Below are positions 45,201-58,543 of a stretch of DNA of 64,000 nt, piece after piece. Source of the DNA: Diphasiastrum complanatum (lineage: Eukaryota > Streptophyta > Lycopodiopsida > Lycopodiales > Lycopodiaceae); NCBI GenBank assembly GCA_029204225.1, contig CM055098.1, forward strand, positions 1,072,501-1,136,500, given 5' to 3'. Both the position numbers and the translations under genes were made by a program. The notes under the pieces were generated by a model, which was given only the letters and a program-made list of their open reading frames with translations, did not search any database and had not been told where the DNA came from. Positions within the stretch are counted from its first letter, which is position 1. The number at the start of each line of letters is the position of its first letter.

Positions 45201-45819
45201 TGGGTAAGTCGATATGTTGGACCACTCGATAAGGCGGCCAAGTCAGGCTTCCTAATAAGTCGTCCGAGACCGATAAGTCGCGTGGCACTCACCCTTGCTT
45301 GTTTTCAGTAATGGGGCATTTTATACATCGATATGAAGAACACATAGTATATTAAAGATGTGCGAATGTACATAGTATTGTTGTTAAAAAATTTACTTAT
45401 CAATATACAAGCCTAAAGAACAATTTAGAACAACAAGAGTATCGTTGATACAATACTTTTGATCAGATAGATTGGTACATATAATGTTTGATTACAACAT
45501 TCCTCTTCATTTTGGAATAAGCATATAATTTTGTATATGTATTCTATGTAGTTACTCTATTACCTGTCAATCGTTGGGCTGATCGTATAATAAAGCGGGC
45601 GTGAAGTCTTGATAGTAGTAACGGTGGTCCTTGGGTAGTGTACTACAATCAATAGATTGGAGTAAGTTCGTAGTGACTCCAATAATTCGACTAACAAGGA
45701 TGGTGGGTTGTGCCTGATAGTTTGATAGTGGGGACGATAGTTTGCAAGCATGTCAAAGACTGGTGTGTATTTTTTCAAGTTGTAGCAAGTCTGCGAATAA
45801 ATAGCTAGACCAAGGACTC
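45201..45819. other. Spacer without a recognised gene
   Basis: AT-rich DNA between the C2 LTR and the inverted C2 pol. Nothing supported. Confidence 0.4.
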
Positions 45820-48442
45820 TGTTGTGGACACATGAAAAAATAGCTGGTAACAAATACAGTGGCAATATCAAAGATAAAGGTACAGTAAGATTGAGCTTTG
45901 CAAATGATCAATCTAAACTACTTTCCAACGTACTGCATGTACCAGATCTGTCTACAAATCTGCCCTCTGTAAGCAGAATTACAGATCAAGGACATAAAGT
46001 AGAATTCGAATTTGAATAGTGTAAAGTAGTCAATAGGACATGCAAGATCCTAGCACTCGGAAAGAGGCATGGATACTTGTACAGATAAAGTCATTGTTTT
46101 TTGGCCTCTAGTTAGGCTCTTAGTACGTTTGTTTAGATCAATAAAGGTTTACTTTGGCATTGTAGACTTGGTCACTTGAATCATGCTTCTGTGCTACAAA
46201 TGTCTAAACAATCTATTGTTCTTGATCTCGACTATCCAAGTAGGAAAGTCGAATTACTTGTCTGTCAAGATTGTCTAATTGGTAAACATGCTAGAAAACC
46301 ATTTAGATCAAGCCATCAACATATTGCTAGAGGATTATTAGATGTTGTACATACAGACATTTGTGGCCCAATTCAAAATCCTTCACTAAAGGATGCAAAG
46401 TATTTCATCACTTTTTGATGAATTTCCAGAAGAACTATGATATACTTTATCAAGAAGAAATAAGAAGCTTTCAATTGCTTCAGAATCTTCAAGGAGCATG
46501 TAGAGAAAGAAATTGGCAAAACAATCAAAACCCTAAGGTCCGACAATGGTGGAGAATACATCTCTACTGAATTCAAGGAGTATTACTAGAGCCAAGACAT
46601 TGAACAACAATTTATCACTCCTTATTCGCCTCAGTCGAATGGCTTAGCCGAGAGGAAGAATCATACCTTGGTCGAGTCAGCTAAATGTATGCTGGCACAC
46701 ACATCTTTGTCAAAGAGCTTCTGAGCTGAAGCTGTTTCCACTATAGCTTACATCCAAAACAGATGTTCGACCAAGGTCCTCTCAGACAAAACACCACACG
46801 AGGTTTGGACATGATCTAAGCCTTCATTGAAAAACCTACGAGTATTCAGATGCATCGCTTATGTGTAGATCCCAAAGGAGACAAGGAAGAAATTCTACTT
46901 CCAAGATCTCAAGACCATCCTTATTGGATACACTTCCTCTGACAATACTTGCAAGTTGTACGACCCCAATACCCAACAAATTTTATTCGACAAGGATACA
47001 ATCTTTATCGAGGATCAATTCAACGACTTCAAAGACAAAGGCAAAGTTCCATGCGAACCTTCGACGCCTACCATCGACACGACAATTCGAGCCTCTGGCT
47101 CAAGCGTACCCATAGTCGATCAACTACTCAACAACAAGTCAGATGAAGAAGTTTTTGTTACTCAGCCACGACAAATCCAAAGATTGGATCATTAGCCGAT
47201 GCCACCTCCAAGAAGACTGATCCGAGTGCGCACACGACCCACAAGGTATATTCTTGAGTCTGTCTATCTTTTATGCAGTAACCGACAACATGCACTTAGC
47301 CAACCAAACTCCAATCTTTGGAGAGAAGCGATGGACACAGAGTATTTCTCTCTGATCAAGAACCAGACATGGTCACTAGTCAAACCTCCTACTGGCAGCA
47401 ATCTTATCGATTGCAAATGGGTCTTTAAGATCAAGTACAACGCCAAGGGAGCTATCGACCGAAGGAAGGTCTGAATAGTAGCACGAGGATTCGTCGCTCA
47501 TATCTCCAACATAGACTACAACAAGAACATTCATTGATCTGAGCCCTCATATTGTATGCTGCAACAGCCGACCTTGAAGTGCATCAACTCAATATACAGA
47601 CAACTTATCTGAACGGAGTCATCGAAGAAGACATCTACATGCTCCAGCCTGAAGGATACGTTCTTGAAGGTATAAAACATCATATTTGTAAACTCCATAA
47701 GGCCTTTTATGGCTTGAAGCAATTAGCCAGAGCCTGGTTTCAGAGGATCAATACATTTCTCATCTGACAAGGTTTTCAATCAAGCATTGCCAATTGCAAT
47801 GTTTATTTCAAGTCAGTGTAGCATTCTTTCATCATCATCACCTTGTACATCGACAATGCGTTATTTTTTAACAGCAATACCAGTTTGGTGAAGGATGCTA
47901 AGAAGATGTTGTCTTCCAAATTCGACATGACTGATCTGGGAGAAGCTACTATTGTCTGGACATTCAAATCCACAGAGACAGAGCGAGATGGCTGACTTAT
48001 ATCACTCAACAAAGGTATCTTCACAACACTCTTATCAGATATAATTCAATCTATTATAAATTAGCTCACTCACCGATGGATCCAGGTTTACGATTGTCTA
48101 AGGACCAATGTCCTCAGACCAAACAAGAAGAAGAGCAGATGAGAGAGTATCCATATCAGTCGATACTTGGATCTCTCATGTATGCAATGGTTTGCACAAG
48201 ACCTGATATCACTTCTGCAGTTAGCTCACTCAACCAATTCATGGCTAATCTTGGCATCACCCATTGGAAGGCTCTCATAAGAGTCATGAGATACATTCGA
48301 GTGCATCTGCTATGGGGAAGTCGACAACGACAATCTCCAGCGGCTCCATGGATATTCTGACGCAAGATGGAGAGAAGATGTAGATATTCGTAAATCCACA
48401 TCTGGATTTACATTCTTCTTCAACGACGGTCCTATTTCTTGG
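45820..48442 (+). pseudogene. C2 pol, copy 2a: protease end, integrase, RT, RNase H start
   Basis: In order: KDKGTVRLSFANDQSK (protease end), LNHASVLQMSKQSIV and CQDCLIGKHARKPF, HTDICGP near 46355, RSDNGGEYIS near 46540 (shifted frame), NGLAERKN, then a single KNLRV unit, the RT start WREAMDTEYFSLI, CKWVFKIKYNAKGA (about 47415), a decayed catalytic box LYIDNAL near 47850, and RSILGSLMYAMVC-type sequence near 48170. It is cut in RNase H at 48442 by the C4 LTR. Many stops. It retains the RT segment missing from copy 1. Confidence 0.8.
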
Positions 48443-49181
48443 TGTCGCGGAAGCTTTTTCTTGTGTTTCGTGTTCGTCCTCTCTTCTAATTCGCAAACAA
48501 TTTTCTGTCTTCGATTTTTCTTTTCGTGCGGAAGCTCTTACGGGATCCCAGACACTCGACTATGCATCACAGAACATATTTTGTTCTAGCAATCAAGAGA
48601 CACAGCACAATAGAGCGATTATATTGTCAGTTTTGGTTTTAGAGCGAGATCGTCAGCTTGTTGGTGGAATGACTCTCTGCTCTTTCGCTGTGTTCTGCTC
48701 GTTGGTAAACTTTCAGGCACAGCTATGGTATTTTTTGCTTTCTTACTCTATTCGCTATGTCTCTCTCTGTTTCTTACAGATCTCTGTATTCTATCCCTCT
48801 TCTTTTTTCTTCTGTATATGGTTATGATCGAGAGAGGATTGTTTATACCTCCACTGTGTGGAGTTTACAAGATAGCTAAACGTAGAATCACAAGACTAGT
48901 TAACGCTAATCAACTAGTTAGTTAGTCTCCATTGTTGCTATTCGTTTCAGCTGGGCATGAAGCTCGTTGAGCTACCAGCTGGCAGCACGAAGGATTTCTC
49001 GTCGTTTGTCTTGTTCTTTTCGTTTTGCGGTCTTGGAGGTTTGCTTACGATTCGCGATTGATTTGCGAATCGTTCGTGCTTCGAGTCAAAGTGACACATT
49101 GACTGTCGCGAATTGTTCTCGTTCGACCTTCGTGTCTTGTTCGTGCTGCGACAAAGTTGTAGGAGTTCCCCATTTCTGACA
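48443..49181 (-). repeat. Copia C4 3' LTR (739 bp)
   Basis: In minus sense it starts TGTCAGAAATGGGG and ends CTTCCGCGACA, with TGTC/GACA inverted ends. A polypurine tract (AAGAGAGAG) lies just outside at 49182-49190 and RNase H coding sequence follows, so its identity as a 3' LTR is good. It is inserted into C2 RNase H. Confidence 0.8.
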
Positions 49182-49194
49182 CTCTCTCTTAAAC

Positions 49195-49425
49195 CTTGAA
49201 GCTTTGTTCATTCAATCCAATTGTCTCTCTTTGCTTGCGGTTTTGTGAGGAGATCTGCAATCATACTTTCTGTTTTTATGAACTGGATCTGGACCTCTCC
49301 TTTCGAGATCAAATCTCGAATGTGATGGTACTTCAGAGGAATGTGCTTTATCTTTGAATGGAAGACAGGATCCTAGGACAGATAGATGGCACTCTGGGAG
49401 TCCATCATCATCGTACGCTCTCGCT
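49195..49425 (-). pseudogene. Copia C4 RNase H C-terminus
   Basis: Minus-strand MMMDSQSAIYLS, HSKIKHIPLKYHHIRDLISK and ESMIADLLTKPQAK, the usual end of copia pol. Upstream C4 sequence is missing; gypsy repeat DNA begins at about 49430. Confidence 0.8.
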
Positions 49426-49529
49426 TTCAGTCTACAAATTAGTCTCTTTATTTCTCTCACGTAAACCAAAGTAAGATACAAAATAGTCAAAAAAAAGTGC
49501 CCCTGTGAAGGTTCCCAAGAGCAAAAGTG

Positions 49530-50640
49530 GCCTAAAACCTTCTCAGACAGCAAATTTTTGAGTTTCTCAGAGAAGTAACTCTCGCAACTTGGTAAGCAAG
49601 TGAATATGACTCAGATACAAGCATATACCAGCCTGCAAAGATTAGTTTCCAGAAAATCTCAAAATTTGGCCAAAAAACCACAAAAAATGCAGTTTTTTCA
49701 TGGTTTTTTAAGTTTCCTAGGGAAGTAACTCTCATGGCTTGGTGAGCAGCTGAATCTAACTAAGATACAAGTGCATACCAGTCTGCAAGGGTTTGTTTCC
49801 AGAAAATCTTAAAATTTTGCAAAAAACCCCCAAAAAAATGCACTTTTTACAATATTTTTTGAGTTCCCTTGGGAAGTAGCTCTTGCAGCTAGGTGACCAG
49901 GTGAATCTGACTGAGATACAAGTGCATACCAGTTTGTGAGGGTTTGTTCCCAGAAAATCTTAAAATTTTGCAAAAAAAAACCACAAAAAAATGCACGTTT
50001 TTCATGATTTTTTGAGTTTCCTTGGGAAGTAACTCTTGAAGACTGGTGATCAGGTGAATTTGACTGAGATACAAGTGCATACCAGTCTTAGAGGGTTTTT
50101 TCCCAAAAAATCTTAAACTTTTGCAAAAAAAAAACCACAAAAAATGCACTTTTTTAAAGATTTTTTGAGTTTCATTGAGAAGTAACTCTTGCAGCTTGGT
50201 GATCAGGTTAATCTGACTAAGATACAAGTGCCTACCAGTATGCGAGGTTTTCTTCCCAGAAAATCTTTAAATTTTGCAAACAAAAACCACAAAAAAATGC
50301 ACTTTTTTCAAGATTTTTTGAGTTTCCTTGGGAACTTACTCTTGCAGCTTGGTGAGCAGCTGAATATGATTGAGATACAAGTTCATACCAATCTGCAAGG
50401 GTTTATTTCCATAAAATCTTAAAATTTTGCAAAAAAAACCACCAAAAAATGCACTTGTTTTCAATATTTTTTGAGTTTCCTTGAAAAGTAACTCTTGCAG
50501 CTTGGTCAGTAGCTAAATCTCACTGAGATACAAGTGCATACCAGTCTTCGAGGGTTTTTTCCCAAAAAATCTTAAAATTTTGCAAAAAGACCCCAAAACA
50601 ATGCACTTTTTCCATGATTTTCTGAGATCTGCTGGGAAGC
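49530..50640 (+). repeat. Tandem repeat of about 150 bp (7-8 units) in the G2 leader
   Basis: Each unit carries GAAGTAACTCTTGCAGCTTG, a GATACAAGTGCATACCAGT block, CAGAAAATCTTAAAATTTTG, AAAAACCACAAAAAATGCAC and TTTTTTGAGTTTCCTTGGGA in that order. Units start near 49570, 49725, 49870, 50020, 50175, 50330 and 50480. One similar unit lies 3' of G1 pol (14745-14850). Frames through the array are artefacts. Confidence 0.9.
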
Positions 50641-51186
50641 AACCTTTGCAAAGAGTTTTTTAGATAGATCTAACCAAGGTCTGGCTACTGTGAAATTTTT
50701 GTAAAGATCCAATGGTTAGATTTAGGAATATCTAAGAAACAGTGCCAAAAAGTGCCAAAAAACTGAGTTTTTTCAAGATCCTGCCCATCAAGAACTCTTG
50801 CAAAACTCACATTGTCTAGAAATGGTCCATATACAGCTACTGTAGGAAGGTTGAAGGTTAGATTCACTCAGATCTGAAGAAATCTCAACCAAAAAAAAAA
50901 AACCACAAAGAACCAAGAAAAGGGGCTAAAATCACACTATTAGCCAACTAAAATTGATCAAATCTTGTCAAATCTAGGTTGCAGTCACAATATCCATCAA
51001 GATCCAACATCCCTGGACTGAACCAAGTGAATTAACCTCAGATCAAGTTGATCAGTACCAAGAAAAAATCAGTTTCCACCACCATCCATACCAACCATTC
51101 ATCACTCTTCTGTCCACACTCTTCTGTCCATCTCCATATTCTCTTGACAATATAGCTTTCACTGCGGTTATCTGTTAAATCCATTT
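50641..51186 (+). other. G2 leader before gag
   Basis: No gene. Contains a decayed repeat unit (50640-50780) and GATCAAATCTTGTCAAATCT-like words. It leads directly into the G2 gag frame. Confidence 0.45.
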
Positions 51187-51269
51187 TTGTTTCTGTTCAC
51201 ATCCATACGGATCCTTCTATTTCTTGATTCCTTTCTCCTCTTCTTTTTCTTCTTCCACTTCAAAAAAAA

Positions 51270-52500
51270 AAAAAGTTGGAACACCAGAGTCATTGAGCAA
51301 ATCTTGAAGCAATTCACCAACCAGCTACTTTGCGACATTCTAGTGCTGAACTATCGGATCTATCATCTAGTGAAGGATTGTAATCCACTGATTCCTGAAC
51401 AGATCGTCATGGCAAAATACTATGCTGGACTGCCCAAAAGGATCAGATCTGGTATGGCAGAATTAGCATCCTATGTGTCACCTATACAACTCTGTAAGGA
51501 TGCTACCAAGATGGAAATCTCACTCGGGAAGAAGGACTTTCCCTATCTAAATGGGGAATCAGAGGAACAAAGGTCGACAACGAGCAATGATCCAACAAGA
51601 ATGGAACACTGTGCAAGGCAACAAAGTGCAGCAAGGTCAAGCAGAACAAGTGCAGCGGAAGACCCAGAACCTTGCACTTTAAGCTGTCAACAAGCTTATG
51701 CTCGCTTTATTAAGTTTCTTGAAAAGGACGAATGTACCTTTTGCTTTGGAGATCATCCAAGTACCAAGTGTCCAATCAAGAATTCGCGCTTGTTAAAAGG
51801 ACAAAATACAGAGCAACAGGCTTGTCGACAGCAAGATCCAGCGGTTCAATGGTCAGAAGCAGAATCAAGCCAACAAGGAGCTCACCATAAGGGTGGATGT
51901 CAGATTGATCCATCTAAATCATGAGTTTCTTCAACAAACAGTGGCAAGGTAGAAGTTTTGGTTATATCCTCTTGCATGTCACCGAATTCAATGGAGGACC
52001 ATAACAACCTACCAGTCTATTTTGTGGAAGATCCTAAGGGAAATCTGTTATCGGTGTATGCCTATCAACTTAGAGGTGATGGCATACTGCACTCAGTTAG
52101 GTGCTATGGATGCAGAGGAAAACACCGACGTGCTGAATGTCCACACCGAGGTGATCCGTCAACATTTGATCCCTCGTGTTCACAATGCGGAGTTAATCAT
52201 CCATGCCGAGATTGCCCGATGAGAAATTCACAAATAGCCAGGAGGCATTTGGCTTATTTAGACCGACATGCACCTGTGGTAACCTTCCACCTCGAACGTA
52301 CTACAAAAGAAAAATCTTAGTGCCACCGGGTTATGAAGCGAGTGACGAAGAAGAAAATCTGACAAAAGTCCCAAGGTACGCAAAGATACCCTCGGGCAAA
52401 CAAGTAGAACCATCACAAAAGACAAAGATGGTAGGATTCATCAAGCCAATGACTGTCGAGGAAATCAAGACACGGGCAACCGAGAAACTCTAGCAGATTC
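51270..52500 (+). pseudogene. G2 gag with zinc knuckles
   Basis: Capsid-like part (51270-51560, KYYAGLPKRIRSGMAELASY), a linker, then knuckles CTFCFGDHPSTKC near 51735, CYGCRGKHRRAEC near 52105 and CSQCGVNHPCRDC near 52175. The first frame ends at 51922 (TGA) and the second at 52318, with a shift into EASDEEENLTKVPRYAKI afterwards. The same knuckle pair is found in the minus-strand gag at 1-1.5 kb. Nucleocapsid function is known for the family; activity here is unlikely. Confidence 0.75.
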
Positions 52501-53117
52501 TGTCAGGGCTTTTTTCGCACTCAATGCGAAGAATTCTTAGTGATGAATTACAAAGGAAACTAGCGTCAACAGGGCAACTTGAAGGCAATTCAGCACAATA
52601 TCCAAGAAAAAGTGCCATCACGCAGCCTTCAACGGGAAAGTGCAATGACCAAGAGAAGACTAAAGTTGATGATTGTCTCTCAACGAGCAAGATTCAACCA
52701 AAGTCTAATTGTTTCACAATTCAACAGACCCCCAAATCAATGCCAATTCGGGGTATATCCATTCTTTAAAGGCCAAATTCAGGAAATCCAAGCCCAAAAT
52801 GGCCAATTGTACAGCAAGAACCAGAACCTACAATGATAAAGCCTTGTCCTAAATCTATGATATTGGCTGTTGAGGAAAGTCGTCAGGCTGATGCATACTT
52901 CGAATACCTGGACAGACAAGAGCATCAAGCAAACACGTCATATCCACATTATGATTTGGGGGAGTCTATGACATTGGGACCAGTTGCGCCGATCTATGAA
53001 GATCCATTATATCAGCAAGATTTATCTTGGGATCCTCCGATGGAATGCCTCGACTACCCAATTGTCAATGAACAAGGTTATCTGATATGGTCACCAGACC
53101 CTTATGTGTATTATTGA
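52501..53117 (+). pseudogene. G2 gag continuation, including a frame ending YVYY
   Basis: Continues gag in three frames: RRILSDELQRKLASTGQL, QIQEIQAQNGQL and finally 52833-53117 (SMILAVEESRQADAYFEYLD ... WSPDPYVYY). The last frame is acidic and aromatic-rich with no known domain. A stop at 53115 is followed by about 190 bp to the LTR. Confidence 0.5.
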
Positions 53118-53304
53118 AAATCTGGCAAGTCTAGATTCTTGCTGATCAACAATCAATAAAGCCTCAGGTTTTATGTAAGCGAATTCTATCCACGCTTTTC
53201 CTGAAGCACCCATGTCCCAGCAATAAACGAACCGACAACAGCGCCCCTTCACAACAGTTGCAGCCTAGTGCCGAGGGACTGGCACTACTTTGTGTCGTGG
53301 ACCC

Positions 53305-54095
<791 letters not shown>

Positions 54096-54129
54096 GCAGG
54101 TGAAGGTGAGGTTGCCGCTCTCAGCAACG

Positions 54130-55248
54130 AACCTCTATGCTACACCGACGACACAACATCCTTGCAGCTCGCCCAGCTCGCATCACTATAGTGATGCAGC
54201 TCGAATAATTTCTCCTCGTTTCTAGCTCTGTAGGTTAATCCAATATTTTGGGTACCCTTCAGATACTGTAGGATTCGTTTGGCCATTTGCCAATGTGCTA
54301 GACCAGGATTGGAACAGAATTGGCTCAATGCGTAAACAAAGAAAGCCAGATCCGGTCTGGTACAAATTGTCAAGTACATCAGACTCTCGATTAAGTCCTG
54401 GTAGGGGGTGTCATCTTCTGTTCTTCCTCTTCTATTTTTGGGCAATCCTGTTTCGTGAGCTTGGCTCCAACTATCATTGATGTGGCTTTTTATTTGCAGT
54501 CCATCATGTGGTACTGCTTCAGCACTTTTCTGGCGTATTCTGACTGACTCAAGTGCATTTCGCCATTTGTTCGATCTCTTCTGATCTCCAGCCCTAGGCA
54601 TTTTGTTGCTTCTCCAAAATATGTGATTTCGTAACTTTCAGAAATTTGACTCTTTGTGTCTTTGATCAGCATCAAGGAATTTCCTATCATCAGCGAATCA
54701 TTCACAAAAATGGTCAGTATCACAAATTTCTTTCTTACTCTTTTGATGTAGACATTACAGTCTGGTTGAGTAGGGTTGAAATCTAGAGACTTTAGAAGAC
54801 CATCAAGCTTTTTGTACCAGGCCCGTGATGCTTGTTTTAGACCGTAGATGCATCTCTACAATCGACAAACATATTGTCTGCTGTCGGGGTCTTTATAGCC
54901 TTCAGGTTGCTTCATGAAGATTTCCTCCTCTAGATCTCCGTGGAGAAAGACTGTTTTCATGTCAATCTGGTGAATTTCCAGATTGTACTGTGTGGCATAT
55001 GCAAGGAGTAGCCTTATGCTTGTCATCTTCACCATGGGCAAATATGTGTCGAAATAGTCAACACCATATCTCTGTGTGTAGCCCTTTGCGACAGGCCTTG
55101 CCTTGTAGCGGCCAATAGTGCCATCTGATTTTAGCTTTTTCTTGTATACCCACTTACAGTCGACTATTTTCCTGTTTTCTGGCAGTGGCTCTAATGTCCA
55201 TGCCTCGTTTTGCCTCATCAACTCGATCTCCGCTGACATTGCCTGCTT
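54130..55248 (-). pseudogene. Copia C5 RT and RNase H start
   Basis: Read from 55248: QAMSAEIELMRQNEAWTLEP, CKWVYKKKLKSDGTIGRYKA, the QIDMKTVFLHGDL block with the first Asp, CIYGLKQASRAWYKKL, then FVNDSLMIGN where the second catalytic box should read YVDD, so Asp is lost at one position. It continues PYQDLIESLMYLTICTRPDL, KRILQYLKGT and HYSDASWASCKDV, where it is cut at about 54130 next to the G2 LTR. Gag, integrase and LTRs are absent. Confidence 0.85.
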
Positions 55249-55249
55249 T

Positions 55250-55850
55250 CAGCAACATCTCAGATTCAACGATATGTTAAATTTGAAGATCAAGCTTTTT
55301 AAGAATCCACATTAAGGGGGAGTGTTAGATTTCTTATGCTCAGTTCTAACAAATCGTTCAAGTAATGAGCATCCTGAAAACAGCCAAAGGCCGACTACAT
55401 GTTTCAGACCTTCACATTTTTCTGCACCTTAGAGATATTTGTGCCTTAATCGTTTTAAAACACCTTCGCCTTTTTCGCCTTCTTCGCATTTTTTGCACCT
55501 TCAAAAAAAATACGACACAGTGTCCAGAATGCCTTGGAATCCATTTTAGGCCTACCTTCAGGTTTTTTGCATTTCTCTACCTTCGCCTTTTTGGGCACCT
55601 TCGGGACTTGCATGCCTTCCCTGTTCAAAGTCACCTTCGAGATTTTTTGGATTTTTTCAACAGTGGCAGACCGACGTCGCCAACTTATCATCAACCCTAA
55701 AACAGTTGGACAACTAGATATCCCAAGGGCGGTTACCTACTTTGTACATATACAAAAACTGTCATAAATAGCATTCAATGCTTGTAAGATATTTAGAAGA
55801 CACTTGTAAATATATACTACAAGATGAATCAAGCTAAGTTAAGTTTTTAA
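55250..55850 (+). repeat. Copia pol end, polypurine tract and 3' LTR remnant
   Basis: RFNDMLNLKIKLFKNPH with a stop at 55312 is the usual C-terminus of C2/C8-type copia pol. TTAAGGGGGAG follows, then TGTTAGATTTCTTATGC at 55323 starts the LTR. The LTR end was not found; the segment merges into other DNA near 55850. The orientation is opposite to C5 and C6 on either side. Confidence 0.65.
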
Positions 55851-56099
55851 CCCATTGGTTCCATTGTTGCTGGTCCTGCTTCTGGTTTGATTCGCGCTGC
55901 TACAACTCTTGGAAGGTTTGGTGCTTGATTTTCTACTCTCTAACTGGTACTGATCGTCATGATCTCAGATTCATTTGTTGGGAAGTCCAGGGTAGTTGGA
56001 TCTTGAGGGATGTGTGAAAAGAAGTCTAGATTTGTGAGGATCTGATCAAGTTCAATGGCTATTAGTGTGATTTTAACCTCTTTTTAGTGGTTTTTATTT
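55851..56099. other. Spacer, no gene recognised
   Basis: No motif; possibly decayed end of C6. Confidence 0.3.
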
Positions 56100-57860
56100 G
56101 ATATTAGATTCAAATTGTTACTGAATAGGAGTGTATCATCTACATAGAGAGTGATGATGATGAAGTAATATGATACAGACTTGAAGTAAACATTCGATTC
56201 TGCCGAGTTTAAAATAAAACCATTCTTGATTAGAAGTGTGTTGATTTTCTGAAACAGGCTCTGGGTGACTCTTTCAACCTATAGAGTGCCTTGTGGATTT
56301 TGCATACAAGGTGCTGATGCTTGTCGTTGAGTTTGTATCCCTCTGGTTGCATCATATAGATTTTCTCTTTGATGGTTCCGTTGAGGAAAGCGGTCTGAAC
56401 ATCCATCTAGTGGACTTCAAAATCTGTTGCGACTACAAAGGAGAGAAGTAGGCAGATTGAAGCATGTTTGACAACTGGGTTGAAGGTTTCAGAATAGTCC
56501 AGATCTGGAATCTGGGGGTAGCCTTTGCCTACTAGCCTGGACTTGTAGTGATTGAGCCTTCCTTCAGCATCATACTTCATCTTGAATATCCATTTACATA
56601 AAATCGAATTTCGGTCCTTTGGTAGCTCCATGACTGTCCATGTTTGATTCTCTATCAGAGAATCGAATTCGGTGTCCATCGCTGCTTTTCACTGGTTAGC
56701 ATCAGGAGTAGACAGCCTTAGAAATGGTGGTTGGTTCTTGCACAAAGTAGTAGGCCGGATCACCCATAAATCTGGATGGAGGCTGTCAGGACTTGTTGAC
56801 CTTCTAGGTTGAACTTCGATTCTCTGATGTGGGTTGACTTGTTGAGATTCTGACTCATTGTTGAATCCCTGGATCGGAAATTGATATCAGCAGTTGAATC
56901 CCTGGATCGGAATGTGGTTGTTCGATTCTTGGGTCAGATTTATCAACAGCTTTCTCTTTGTGGTCGATGAACTGGTCTTCCACAAAAATGACATCTCTAC
57001 TGGTGAATGCTTTCTTGGTATCTAGATTGTAGAGCTTGTGTGCCTTGTGGTATCAGGAATAGTCAATGAAAATCATTTTTTTGCTCTTGTCATCCAGTTT
57101 TCTTCTTAGATCTTCAGGGATCTGACCAAAAGTGATGCATCCGAACACTCGAATATTTTTGAGTGATGGTTTTGATCCTGTCCACACCTCATAAGGAGTC
57201 TTGCCATTCAGGGCTTTGGTGATGGATCAATTCTACAAATAGGCAGTTGTAGTAACAACTTCTGTCCAGAATTTCTTTGGAGGAGAGGCATGGGCCAGCA
57301 TGCTCTTGGCACTTTCAATGAGTGTCTGATTCTTCCGTTCAGCTATACCATTGGACTGAGGTGAGTAGCTGGTTGTAAATTGTTGATGTATCTCGTTGGC
57401 CTTGCAAAACTCTTTGAATTTTGTGAAGATATATACTCCTCCTCCATCTATGCATAGAGCTTTGATTTTCCTCTGGGTCTGATTTTCAGCAGACGCCTTG
57501 AACTGCTTGAAGAATTTGAATACTTCGGATTTGTTTTTCAAGAAGTAAGTAGCAGTCCTTCGTGAGAAGTCATCGATGAAGGTTAGGAAAGAGAGAGATC
57601 CCCCTATTGAAGTAGTTTGCATCGGGTCACAAATGGCGCTATGTACAAGCTCTAGCAAGTCTTTGGAAGTATGAATTGAGTCTGAAATAAAAGAGCTTCT
57701 TGCATGCTTGTTGATAATACAACTTTCGCATGGAGAAGTTGGCTTGTTGATAGAAGGTAGATCTTGTACTAGTCTCTGAGCGTACATTTGCTAGATACTA
57801 TTGAAACTGAGGTGGCCAAGGCTGAAATGCCACAACATATCATTTGATTCAGAAGTGACG
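56100..57860 (-). pseudogene. Copia C6 integrase and RT
   Basis: Read from 57855: LWHFSLGHLSFNSIQQMYAQ, CESCIINKHARSSF, HSAICDP (first catalytic Asp changed to Ala), CIDGGGVYIF where RSDNGGEY is expected, and NGIAERKNQTLIE. A linker follows, then RT: MDTEFDSLIENQTWTVMELP, CKWIFKMKYDAEGRL, HKALYRLKESPRA and a decayed catalytic region near 56120. Damage at two integrase catalytic positions shows that this copy is inactive beyond its frame breaks. It is related to, but distinct from, C2. Confidence 0.8.
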
Positions 57861-58530
57861 GGATCCGAAAATAACAATTATAGATCATTCTACACATAAA
57901 ATTACATGTATTCACAAGTATAGTGCACCAATGGATAGTAGAACCCAAGAGAACCATGTATAAGCATGAAATGAGATAGAGAAGAGAGAAGATCACTCTC
58001 TCCATGAGCTACATCCTTTTATAACAGGTCCAAATCCTATTTGGCCACTTGGCTTTCCCTCCAAAATGCTAACCCTACTATTTTTTGTTCTAGATTCAAA
58101 GTACCCAACATTCAAATTTGAATCTACTCAAACTTGCCTTCTAACTTTCCCACACTTTCAAAAAGTGTTTATTCAAATGACATTTAGACTAATGAACTTT
58201 AAAAAGTCAATCTCTAAGTCTAAAAACAAAGTTGGCCTCAATATGCCAAATATGAAAATATAGCAAATATGATCAAACTAGCTGAATCTTTCATAGACTT
58301 CAATAACTACCGCCAACACGCCATCCAAGAGCTTGCACAAGCAAGGGGTGCTCTTAAGGCCTACCAACGGCATATGGAGCAAGAACAACCAACGACCCCA
58401 GTAGTAATTCCAGCGCCACCCACACTCAAAGCTGGACAGGCATGTTCGGGCCAAGACAAAGGAAAAAACAGAACAGAAACTGAGTTCCATAATCAAGGCC
58501 CAGAAAATCTTCATAGATCCTCTTGTACTT
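57861..58530. other. Leader-like DNA of copia C10
   Basis: It lies on the internal side of a minus-strand primer site. A 90-codon plus-strand frame (58269-58538, MIKLAESFIDFNNYRQHAIQ...) is open and polar but ends in the primer site, and I know no homolog, so I leave it uncalled. No gag start was found. Confidence 0.3.
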
Positions 58531-58543
58531 GGCTCTGATACCA
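58531..58543 (-). other. C10 primer binding site
   Basis: TGGTATCAGAGCC on the minus strand, a perfect initiator tRNA-Met match, directly next to the LTR at 58544. Confidence 0.85.

Noticed and set aside
49212-49553. 113-codon minus-strand frame
   Set aside because: It overlaps the true copia RNase H frame in another phase and extends into the repeat array.
58269-58538. 90-codon plus-strand frame MIKLAESFIDFNNYRQ...
   Set aside because: Its composition looks protein-like, but it runs antisense through a copia leader into the primer site and has no recognised homolog, so support is too weak.
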